Below are positions 33,985-41,423 of a stretch of 64,000 bases of DNA, piece after piece. The stretch covers positions 124,001 to 188,000 of the forward strand of contig DFBJ01000003.1 in the NCBI GenBank assembly GCA_002366565.1, read 5' to 3'. How positions within the stretch are numbered: position 1 is the first letter of the stretch; every line of letters begins with the position of its first letter. Position numbers and translations under genes: made by a program. Under the pieces are notes generated by a model that worked only from the letters and a program-made list of their open reading frames with translations, ran no database searches and was not told the origin of the DNA. This DNA comes from Bacteriovoracaceae bacterium UBA3083 (lineage in GTDB: Bacteria > Bdellovibrionota > Bacteriovoracia > Bacteriovoracales > Bacteriovoracaceae).

Positions 33985-35829
33985 ATGTCTTATCAAGTTC
34001 TTGCAAGAAAATGGAGACCCAAGAGATTTCAGGATGTTATTGGCCAAGGTCATATAACAAAATCTCTTCAAAATGCTTTGTCTAGAGACAAGCTTGGGCA
34101 TGCCTATATATTAACTGGAACGCGTGGAATTGGAAAAACCTCAGTTGCAAGAATCTTTGCAAAAGCTATTAGATGTGAAAATAAGCTTGAAGACTCTAAC
34201 GCATGTGGAGCTTGTGATAGCTGCTTAGATTTTGATAGTGCAAGTTCAATGAATGTCGTTGAGATTGATGGTGCATCAAACAATAGTGTTGATGATATCA
34301 GAGACTTGATAGGAAATATTCAATACTTACCAACAAGTGGTAAATATAAAATTTATATAATTGATGAAGTCCACATGCTTTCAACGAGTGCATTTAATGC
34401 ACTTTTAAAAACTCTTGAAGAGCCGCCAGCTCATGCTATTTTCATATTAGCGACAACCGAGCCGGAAAAGCTTCTTGGCACTGTTCTCTCAAGATGTCAG
34501 AGATTCGATTTTAGAAACGCTGTAGTTTCTGATTTAGTTGATCATTTGAAGAAAATATCAGAAGTTGAAAATATTCAATTTGAAGATGAATCAATCATTA
34601 AGCAAATCTGTATTCAGGGAAAAGGCTCAGTTCGAGATACTCTTTCATTATTGGACCAAGTTTTAAGCTTCTCTGAAAATGGAGTGATTAACGAACAGAG
34701 TGTTACTTTTGCTCTGGGCCTTGCTAAGACATCTGTAATAATTGAACTAGTTAGTGATATTATTAATGGTGACAAAGAGAATGTCGTTAAGCTTTATAAG
34801 AACTTATTAAATGAAAATGTATCAGTAAAAAATATATGTCATTCTTTATTGGATGAGTTTTATTTATTTATTTCTCAAATAGATCACACTGAAAATTTAA
34901 AGAAGAGATGGCCTAAGGTTAACTCTTCAGAGCTTCAGCCAGGAGAAGTTTTTTGGATATATGAAAGTATTTCAAAAGATGTGGCCTGGACATTGTCATC
35001 ACTCTCTCCAGAAAATTGTACTGAGATTGCATTACAAAAAGTAACTCTTCGAAACTCTTTTTTTGAAAAAGGTGAAATACCTAAAAAAAAAGATAATAAA
35101 ACGATTGTAGAAGAAGAAAAGGTTGAAGCAAAAATAACACCAGACAATACAGTTGAAGAAAAAATAACACCTATAGAAAAAGTCGAAGTATCTGTTGAGA
35201 AGATTGTTGTTAAGGAAGAGGAATCTCCTATAGAAGCAACGGAAGAAGTTAATGCAACAGAAGAATTTTCTAAAATGAGTACTGCTCTTGAAAATGCTGA
35301 GAAAATAGAACGACCAGCTGTTGAAGAAGAAGCTCAAAAGACAACAAAAGATGAAGAAATACTTCGAGAGAAGTCCGTAGAGGATTTGCCTAGAGATTGG
35401 GATGGTTTTTTAGCCTTCTTATTTAAGGTCTCTCCAGCATCTGCCGCAAACCTTGAACAAGGTAATATTCTCTCTCCTCTTTCTGTTTCAGATTCATCTG
35501 TATCAATTGAAATTGGTTTTCCAGAAACAAGTAAAGTCTTTTTAGATTATTTAAAAGAACAAGAATCTTTTGATAAATTAAAAGAGCTTGTTGCAAACTT
35601 TTTTAGTGTTGAAGTTGAGAAAGTAAATCTACAGTTAGAGTCAGTAGATGAAGAACAGGCTATTGATTCAGAATTTAAATCTAAAGCACAGATAAAACAA
35701 TTAGAAGAAGAAAAGATTGAAGAAAATAAAAAGGATAGAATTAGAAGTCATCCGTTTATTAAGCAAGCTGAAACAATATTCAATTCTAAGATAGATAAAA
35801 TAGTAATTACAAAAGATAAAAATAATTAG
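33985..35829 (+). CDS. dnaX: DNA polymerase III subunits gamma/tau
   Basis: DnaX is the ATPase of the clamp loader and organises the replisome. The 614-residue protein opens with VLARKWRPKRFQDVIGQ, then Walker A GTRGIGKT (residues 45-52). A four-Cys zinc module follows (RCENKLEDSNACGACDSC), and then IYIIDEVHMLSTSAFNALLK (Walker B) and the sensor/SRC stretch VLSRCQRFDF. Residues about 370-470 are an acidic low-complexity linker, and the rest is a tau-like C-terminal domain. Whether a gamma form is made by frameshifting cannot be decided; AAAAAAAAAG in CCTAAAAAAAAAGAT (near 35081-35095) is a candidate slippery site. It lies directly after ffs. Confidence 0.96.
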   Translation: MSYQVLARKWRPKRFQDVIGQGHITKSLQNALSRDKLGHAYILTGTRGIGKTSVARIFAKAIRCENKLEDSNACGACDSCLDFDSASSMNVVEIDGASNNSVDDIRDLIGNIQYLPTSGKYKIYIIDEVHMLSTSAFNALLKTLEEPPAHAIFILATTEPEKLLGTVLSRCQRFDFRNAVVSDLVDHLKKISEVENIQFEDESIIKQICIQGKGSVRDTLSLLDQVLSFSENGVINEQSVTFALGLAKTSVIIELVSDIINGDKENVVKLYKNLLNENVSVKNICHSLLDEFYLFISQIDHTENLKKRWPKVNSSELQPGEVFWIYESISKDVAWTLSSLSPENCTEIALQKVTLRNSFFEKGEIPKKKDNKTIVEEEKVEAKITPDNTVEEKITPIEKVEVSVEKIVVKEEESPIEATEEVNATEEFSKMSTALENAEKIERPAVEEEAQKTTKDEEILREKSVEDLPRDWDGFLAFLFKVSPASAANLEQGNILSPLSVSDSSVSIEIGFPETSKVFLDYLKEQESFDKLKELVANFFSVEVEKVNLQLESVDEEQAIDSEFKSKAQIKQLEEEKIEENKKDRIRSHPFIKQAETIFNSKIDKIVITKDKNN

Positions 35830-35838
35830 GAGCTTTTT

Positions 35839-36153
35839 ATGGCAAAGAACTTAAATCACTTAATGAAGCAAGCACAAGTAATGCAACAAAAGATGTCTAC
35901 TCTACAAAAAGAATTAGAGTCTAGAGAACTTGATATTTCTGCTGGTGGTGGAATGGTTAAGATTAAAATAAATGGAAAGCAAGAAATATTAGAAATGAAA
36001 ATTAATCCTGAGTGTGTTGATCCTTCTGATGTAGAAACATTAGAAGAGCTAGTTCAAACAGCTGTAAATCAAGCAGTTAAAGAATCTCAAGACATGGTTA
36101 GTGGAGCTATGAGTAAAGTTACTGGTGGATTAAATATCCCAGGGCTTTTCTAG
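35839..36153 (+). CDS. ybaB: YbaB/EbfC nucleoid-associated protein
   Basis: This 104-residue DNA-binding protein has the family's length and pattern: an N-terminal coiled helix (LNHLMKQAQVMQQKMSTLQK), a beta section (GGGMVKIKINGKQEILEMKI) and a C-terminal helix ending GGLNIPGLF. YbaB proteins bind DNA as dimers and are usually encoded between dnaX and recR, as here. AGGAG precedes the ATG. It starts nine bases after dnaX, and recR begins seven bases after its stop. Confidence 0.95.
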   Translation: MAKNLNHLMKQAQVMQQKMSTLQKELESRELDISAGGGMVKIKINGKQEILEMKINPECVDPSDVETLEELVQTAVNQAVKESQDMVSGAMSKVTGGLNIPGLF

Positions 36154-36160
36154 GTAATTT

Positions 36161-36754
36161 GTGGAACTTCCGGAAACTCTACTAAATGTAATAGATCAGT
36201 TAAGTAAAATACCTGGTGTTGGTGATAAAACGGCAACTAGGCAAACTCTTATATTGGCAAAATGGTCTACGGAAGATTTAAACTCTTTTGGGGATGCTAT
36301 GAAGAATTTAGCAAACCTAAAAGCGTGTATAGATTGTGGAATGTATTCCGATAATGATCAATGCGAAATATGTTCAGACAGTGAAAGAAAAAAAGATCAA
36401 TCAATCTGTGTCGTTGAAAATGTTACAGACTGCTTGGCAATTGAAAGAAGTGGTAATTATAGCGGACTTTACCATATATTAGGCGGAGTTCTAAATCCAT
36501 TGATGGGTGTAGGTCCTGAAGAACTAAAGATTGATTCTTTTATAAAGAGAGTAAGGTCATTAGATGTAAGTAATGTAATTCTTGCTGTGAACCCTTCTGT
36601 AGAAGGTGATGCAACTTGCTCTTATATAAAACAAGTTCTACCTGATAATATTGAAGTAGATAGGATTGGCTTTGGAATACCTATGGGTGGAAGTCTTGAG
36701 TATCTAGATACAATGACAATTGCAAAGGCACTTGAAAATAAAAAGAAAATGTAA
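36161..36754 (+). CDS. recR: Recombination mediator protein RecR
   Basis: RecR works with RecO/RecF to load RecA on gapped DNA. The 197-residue protein has the helix-hairpin-helix (IDQLSKIPGVGDKTATR), the four-Cys zinc finger (KACIDCGMYSDNDQCEIC) and a Toprim domain (ICVVENVTDCLAIERSGNYS). The conserved YHILGGVLNPLMGVGPEEL is also present. It starts at GTG 36161. It is the last of the dnaX-ybaB-recR group; the roadblock-like gene follows after eight to fourteen bases. Confidence 0.96.
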   Translation: MELPETLLNVIDQLSKIPGVGDKTATRQTLILAKWSTEDLNSFGDAMKNLANLKACIDCGMYSDNDQCEICSDSERKKDQSICVVENVTDCLAIERSGNYSGLYHILGGVLNPLMGVGPEELKIDSFIKRVRSLDVSNVILAVNPSVEGDATCSYIKQVLPDNIEVDRIGFGIPMGGSLEYLDTMTIAKALENKKKM

Positions 36755-36768
36755 ACCAGGGAGTGGTT

Positions 36769-37269
36769 TTGTTTAGCCTAGAAAATTTACCAAAACTAGC
36801 GCATGAGTTCTTTTCAGAAGTGGCTGATTTGTCTCAGTTAACAAATAGTAGTTTATTTCTTTGTAGATCAGATGGAGTTCCCCTTTATGTGAAGAATGAG
36901 TTAAATTCTGAATTTGATGATGCATCAGTAGGAGCGCTACTTGGTGGTGTATGGCAAGCTGCGAGAGCGATGGCCTCATTTATTCCTAATTCAAGTATGG
37001 AAGAAGAGTATCGATTAAGTTTTGATACATCTGACAAAGGAATCTATATAGTTCCAGTAGACCTTGATGGTGAAGAGGTTTATCTAGGATTAATTTACTT
37101 CAATGAAGTCAATCCAGGTATGGTAAAGGCAAAGCTAAGAGAGATTAGCTGGAGATTATCTGAATTTTGGACAATGGTAAATATTAAGCCAGAGGTTCAA
37201 GATTCAAATTTATTTAATAATATTACTGATGAAGAGATGGATAATCTCTTTGCATCAACAATACAATAA
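36769..37269 (+). CDS. Roadblock/LC7-like protein, putative MglA partner
   Basis: The 166-residue protein has a fold pattern like roadblock/LC7 proteins (SSLFLCRSDGVPLYVKNELN, then GALLGGVWQAARAMASFI, then IYIVPVDLDGEEVYLGLIYF). I choose TTG 36769 because AGGGAG at 36758-36763 is correctly spaced from it, while the alternative GTG at 36763 lies inside that motif. It is followed 13 bases later by an MglA-type GTPase. In Myxococcus the roadblock protein MglB acts as GAP for MglA, so a GAP or regulatory role is inferred from pairing. Sequence identity to MglB itself is not obvious. Confidence 0.65.
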   Translation: MFSLENLPKLAHEFFSEVADLSQLTNSSLFLCRSDGVPLYVKNELNSEFDDASVGALLGGVWQAARAMASFIPNSSMEEEYRLSFDTSDKGIYIVPVDLDGEEVYLGLIYFNEVNPGMVKAKLREISWRLSEFWTMVNIKPEVQDSNLFNNITDEEMDNLFASTIQ

Positions 37270-37282
37270 TTGAGGACTAGAT

Positions 37283-37873
37283 ATGTCTTTTGTGAATTAT
37301 CATTCAAAAGAAATTAACTGTAAGATTGTTTACTATGGTCCAGGCCTTGGTGGAAAAACAACAAATATACAGCACGTTTATCAGAAAACATCTGGAGACT
37401 CTAAGGGAAAAATCATTTCATTAAATAATGAAAATGAGAGAACACTTTTTTTTGATTTCTTACCATTAGATCTTGGTGAGATTAGAGGTTTTAAAACAAG
37501 ATTTCACCTTTATACAGTTCCAGGGCAAGTATTCTATGAAGCGAGTAGAAAGTTAATTCTTCGTGGTGTTGATGGTGTTGTGTTTGTAGCTGATTCTCAG
37601 GTTGAAAGGCTTGATGCAAACTTAGAAAGTTTAAAAAGTTTAGAAAGTAACCTTCTAGAGCAAGGTTATGATATGTCTCAAATTCCAATTATTATGCAAT
37701 GGAATAAGAGAGATTTACCAAATGTTATGAGTGCTGAAGACCTATCTGAAAAGTTGAACAAATGGAATCTTCAAGAGTTTGAAGCAATTGCAACACAAGG
37801 AAACGGAGTTTTCGAATCTCTAAAGCATATTAGTAAGTTAGTACTTATGAATTTAAAGAGTGGTGTAGAGTAA
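37283..37873 (+). CDS. mglA: MglA-type small Ras-like GTPase
   Basis: The 196-residue GTPase begins MSFVNYHSKEINCKIVYYGP and has the P-loop GPGLGGKT (19-26). FHLYTVPGQVFYEASRKLIL carries the switch II region, with TVPGQ typical of MglA. VDGVVFVADSQ and MQWNKRDLPN (NKxD) complete the nucleotide site. In Myxococcus and Bdellovibrio, MglA controls polarity, gliding, pili and predation. ATTGAGGA precedes the ATG. It is paired with a roadblock-like gene and sits downstream of recR. Its 3' end faces the hydrolase-like gene with two bases between the stops. Confidence 0.95.
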   Translation: MSFVNYHSKEINCKIVYYGPGLGGKTTNIQHVYQKTSGDSKGKIISLNNENERTLFFDFLPLDLGEIRGFKTRFHLYTVPGQVFYEASRKLILRGVDGVVFVADSQVERLDANLESLKSLESNLLEQGYDMSQIPIIMQWNKRDLPNVMSAEDLSEKLNKWNLQEFEAIATQGNGVFESLKHISKLVLMNLKSGVE

Positions 37874-37875
37874 TA

Positions 37876-39114
37876 TTAGAGTTTAGCGCTCTTTTCTAAG
37901 AAGTTAAGCATTACTAAGTGAGTTTCAAGTAATGCTTCTTGGTTATAGAAACTTGATCTTGTTCCTATTAAGTGATGGCCACGAAGAATACCTAGGTTTA
38001 TTCCTTTAAAGTAGTCTGGGTATTGTGAGTTCTTTGTATCTACTACACCATCGTTATTTTCACTACTTTGAAATATGAGCTTAGTTAGTACCATCCATAT
38101 ATGACTTTCATACCATTCAGACTCTAAACCAACAGCAGAGTAAAAGTGTAACTTTGGTAACTCTTTATGATTTCTTTGAAACCAATTCGATTGGTAATCA
38201 CTTGAGAGAGATTGTTGAAACTCTTTCATCATAATATCTTTTTTATTATCAATGTATTTGTAGAGCTTCGTGTTTTCAAAGAAGTGGATACTATTAATCA
38301 TCTTGAATATTTTCTTTTTCAAATGATCTGAGCCAAGTATTGGTGAAGCGATTGTACTCACTCCTTCAACATGTTTTTCAGCCCACTCTTTTTCATTCTT
38401 TAAGAAGTGAAGAGTATCTAGTCCTCCCTTAGAAAAGCATAATAACCATAGCTTTTCATTGGGGTTTTCTTCACTATATCTTTTTAACTGTTCAGCTAAT
38501 AATTTAGAATTGTACTTTGAAGACTTAGCACCGTTAACGTTAGCAGCAATGTACTTAATACCCTTAGTTTTAAAGAGATGTTGAGCACCTCTTTCAAATG
38601 CAGGGGTTGAAAACATTTCATTAAAAACGCCTGATATAAGTACAAGCGTTGAATCAATTTTAGGGATTGAGATTCTAGATGTATGCCCAGCCGTTTTGTG
38701 GGAATAATCTAGCTCAAGGTATACTGCTTCAAATATTGCAGCTTCATCATATTTTGAAAAAATATGACGATCCGATTTTGCAACAGCTTCAATAATCTCT
38801 TGAAAACCTTCATCTTCTATAAAATTATTTCTTCTATTAAAAAAATCAATATGAGCATGAAGATGTCTCAATGTTGAGTGTGAGATCCAAGTACCAGAGT
38901 TTGTTAAAGTTTTAACAAGGTGACCCATTGATACAATATTAGGTTGCCTGATAAAAACTTCAACAGCTTCGATTGAGTCTCTGATTGACGTACGAGTAGC
39001 GCTCTCTAAGAAGTTCTTAGTGTGTTGTTTGTATGATTGATACTGTTTAAGGTATTTCATACATGTATCTTTTGTCGCTATTGCAGGTGCCATATTACTT
39101 AAATCCACTTTCAA
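37876..39114 (-). CDS. Alpha/beta-hydrolase-like protein
   Basis: The 412-residue protein has an N-terminal helical part (to about 140), then an alpha/beta-hydrolase-like core. LVLISGVFNEMFSTPAFERG is a first strand and oxyanion region. LWLLCFSKGGLDTLHFL gives a nucleophile elbow C-F-S-K-G in place of the usual G-x-S-x-G. NNDGVVDTKNS provides an acidic residue and LRGHHLIGTRS a His. There is no signal peptide. It has no family name that I recognise; esterase or lipase activity is a guess from the triad-like residues. It is convergent with mglA and divergent from mtnP. Confidence 0.6.
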   Translation of the reverse strand: MKVDLSNMAPAIATKDTCMKYLKQYQSYKQHTKNFLESATRTSIRDSIEAVEVFIRQPNIVSMGHLVKTLTNSGTWISHSTLRHLHAHIDFFNRRNNFIEDEGFQEIIEAVAKSDRHIFSKYDEAAIFEAVYLELDYSHKTAGHTSRISIPKIDSTLVLISGVFNEMFSTPAFERGAQHLFKTKGIKYIAANVNGAKSSKYNSKLLAEQLKRYSEENPNEKLWLLCFSKGGLDTLHFLKNEKEWAEKHVEGVSTIASPILGSDHLKKKIFKMINSIHFFENTKLYKYIDNKKDIMMKEFQQSLSSDYQSNWFQRNHKELPKLHFYSAVGLESEWYESHIWMVLTKLIFQSSENNDGVVDTKNSQYPDYFKGINLGILRGHHLIGTRSSFYNQEALLETHLVMLNFLEKSAKL

Positions 39115-39184
39115 ATTGAATGTGCCTCGAGTAGAATTGTGTCATTAACCAATTTGAGTAGTCAAATATTGATGATACGAGGGA

Positions 39185-40036
39185 ATGATGGCCGAGAAAG
39201 CAATTGGAATTATTGGTGGTAGTGGAGTTTACAATATCGAAGGTATTGAAATTATAGAAGAACTCTCTGTCGAGACGCCTTTTGGAAACCCTTCAGATAA
39301 GGTTATTCATGCAAAAATTGACGGTGTTGAATTTTATTTTCTTCCGCGTCATGGACGAAATCATCATGTTTTACCGCATGAAGTTAATTATTGCGCAAAT
39401 GTTTACGCGTTAAAGTCAATTGGTGTTGAGTACTTAATCTCTGTATCAGCAGTAGGATCTTTAAAAGAAGAGTGTCCTCCAACAACAATGGTTTTACCTG
39501 ATCAATTTATAGATTGGACTAAAGGTGGAAGAAGAAGAACATTCTTTGGTGAAGGAATTGTTGGACATGTTTCAACAGCTTGTCCTATAGAAAAAGGTCT
39601 TCAGAAAGTGTTAGAAGATTCTTGTAAAGAAGTTGAAGCTAGTTATCATTTAGGTGGCTCATATATTTGTATTGAAGGGCCTCAGTTCTCTTCAAAGGCA
39701 GAATCAAATATTTATAGAAGCTTTGGAGCAACTGTAATTGGTATGACAAATGTTCCTGAAGCTTACCTCGCAAAAGAAGCAGGTATGGCCTATGCAACTT
39801 TAGCGATGGTTACGGATTATGATTGTTGGCGTGAAGATGATCATTGTTCTGTTGAAGAAATAATGAAGGTTATGAATAGTAATAATAAAACAGCACAGAA
39901 AATAATTAAAAGTGCATTGAAAAATATAGAAAGTAATAGGTTTGATTTTGTTAAAGAAAATACTTTTGCAATAATGACTCCTGAAGATGTTATGAATTCT
40001 AAGCAAAAAGAAATTTGCAAAGTGCTAAAGGCGTAA
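39185..40036 (+). CDS. mtnP: S-methyl-5'-thioadenosine phosphorylase
   Basis: MtnP cleaves methylthioadenosine (from polyamine or homoserine-lactone synthesis) to adenine and methylthioribose-1-phosphate. The 283-residue protein has the family motifs AIGIIGGSGVYNIEG, the phosphate-site RHGRNHHVLPHEVNY, IEGPQFSSKAES and MTNVPEAYLAKEAGMAYATL. GAGGGA precedes two consecutive ATGs (39185 and 39188), and the second is better spaced. Its stop overlaps the rsmH start (TAATG), so a purine/methionine salvage enzyme leads the dcw operon. The closely related nucleoside phosphorylases are the main alternative. Confidence 0.9.
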   Translation: MMAEKAIGIIGGSGVYNIEGIEIIEELSVETPFGNPSDKVIHAKIDGVEFYFLPRHGRNHHVLPHEVNYCANVYALKSIGVEYLISVSAVGSLKEECPPTTMVLPDQFIDWTKGGRRRTFFGEGIVGHVSTACPIEKGLQKVLEDSCKEVEASYHLGGSYICIEGPQFSSKAESNIYRSFGATVIGMTNVPEAYLAKEAGMAYATLAMVTDYDCWREDDHCSVEEIMKVMNSNNKTAQKIIKSALKNIESNRFDFVKENTFAIMTPEDVMNSKQKEICKVLKA

Positions 40037-41013
40037 TGACTTATAAAAAACATTATTCAGTTTTAAATAAAGAAGTTGTGGATATTCTCAATGAAAATTG
40101 TGAGCAACTAGATAATATAAACTTTGCAGATATGACATTTGGAGCAGGTGGGCATACTTTCGCTCTTGCCGGAAAAAATGAAAACATTAAAGTGTATAGT
40201 GTTGATCAAGACCCAGATGCACTTAAGAATGGAAGAAGCCATATCGAAGAGTTGGGATTAACTGAAAGAGTTTTCTTAAATGATATGAACTTTGAAGAGT
40301 TTCCTGATTTTATAAAAGAAAATCATCCAAATTTAAAATTTAATGGAATAGTTGCAGACCTTGGTGTCTCTAGCCATCACTTTGATCAAGGAGAGAGAGG
40401 GTTCTCTTTTCGCTTTGATGCACCTCTCGATATGAGAATGGATGCAGATAATGATGAATTAGAAACTGCAGCTTATATCGTAAATAATTATTCAAAAGAA
40501 GATTTAGAAAATATTTTCTTTAGGTATGGTGAAGAAAAGTTCTCTCATAGGATTGTGAGAAGTATTCTAGAAAAAAGAGAAATTGCCCCTATAGAAACTA
40601 CTAAGCAGCTAGAACAGTTAATCATTAACTGTTATCCAAAGAAGCTACAGTTCGGAAAAATAAATCCAGCAACAAAGTGCTTTCAGGCCTTACGTATTAA
40701 AGTTAATAAAGAATTAGATGTTCTTGAGAGAGTAATTCCAGGCTTGATAGACTTACTTGATATAAATGGTCGACTTGCAATTATAACTTTTCACTCTTTA
40801 GAAGATAGAATTGTTAAAAACTTGTTTAAAGACGCTGTGCAGGGTGAGATCCCTTATGAGTTGTATAGTAAAAAGCCTATAGTCCCTTCTCATGGGGAGT
40901 TAGAAGAAAATCCACGATCTCGAAGTGCTAAGCTTAGAGTGATTTGTAAAATAAAAGAGAAAAAATCAAAGAATAAGTATGCACATTTTTCAAAAATAGG
41001 CGAAAATAGATAA
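40036..41013 (+). CDS. rsmH: 16S rRNA (cytosine(1402)-N4)-methyltransferase RsmH (MraW)
   Basis: RsmH methylates C1402 of 16S rRNA. I use the ATG at 40036, overlapping the mtnP stop with AAAGG upstream; a longer frame from 40015 would start inside mtnP without a suitable site. The 325 residues show FADMTFGAGGHTFALAGK (SAM-binding), VDQDPDAL, GIVADLGVSSHHFDQGERGF and LDMRMD. RLAIITFHSLEDRIVKNLFK and PRSRSAKLRVI complete the family pattern. It is normally the second gene of dcw clusters after mraZ, which is absent here. Confidence 0.96.
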   Translation: MTYKKHYSVLNKEVVDILNENCEQLDNINFADMTFGAGGHTFALAGKNENIKVYSVDQDPDALKNGRSHIEELGLTERVFLNDMNFEEFPDFIKENHPNLKFNGIVADLGVSSHHFDQGERGFSFRFDAPLDMRMDADNDELETAAYIVNNYSKEDLENIFFRYGEEKFSHRIVRSILEKREIAPIETTKQLEQLIINCYPKKLQFGKINPATKCFQALRIKVNKELDVLERVIPGLIDLLDINGRLAIITFHSLEDRIVKNLFKDAVQGEIPYELYSKKPIVPSHGELEENPRSRSAKLRVICKIKEKKSKNKYAHFSKIGENR

Positions 41014-41076
41014 AGGGGCATGATGCTCCACCTTTTATAAGTTGTTTTATTAGGCAAGAAGCTTAGGAGACAGCAG

Positions 41077-41421
41077 ATGGCTGCTAAAAAAAGAAAATCC
41101 AAATCTAAGTCTAGATCAAAGAATACTATTACAAATTCTGTATCAGAATCTTTTAGAAAAGTATTTCTCAGTTCCCAAGGATTACCAATAATGCTGACAT
41201 TATCAGTGTTAGGAGTATTATTTGTTCTTTTTAGAATGAAGGGAATAGAGCTTAACTATAAGATTACTAATATGAATAAAGATATTGAAAAGGTCGCTTT
41301 AGAAAGTAAAGAGCTAAGGGCTAAGAAGGCTAGACTTCTATCAGTTAAAAATTTAAGAACAATAGCTAGGAAATATGAACTTAAACAACCTAAGCAAAAC
41401 CAGGTAATTGTAATTCCTTAA
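41077..41421 (+). CDS. ftsL: FtsL-like cell-division protein
   Basis: This 114-residue bitopic protein has a basic cytoplasmic N-terminus (AAKKRKSKSKSRSK), one helix at about 46-62 and a periplasmic coiled-coil (INMNKDIEKVALESKELRAK-like heptads). The topology, size and position between rsmH and ftsI identify FtsL, which bridges FtsQ/FtsB to FtsW/FtsI. FtsL is poorly conserved, so the call depends on context. AGGAGA lies upstream of the ATG, and ftsI starts two bases after its stop. Confidence 0.75.
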   Translation: MAAKKRKSKSKSRSKNTITNSVSESFRKVFLSSQGLPIMLTLSVLGVLFVLFRMKGIELNYKITNMNKDIEKVALESKELRAKKARLLSVKNLRTIARKYELKQPKQNQVIVIP

Positions 41422-41423
41422 TT

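Noticed and set aside
35032..35337. 101-codon minus-strand frame rich in Phe
   Set aside because: It is the complement of the acidic/Lys-rich dnaX linker.
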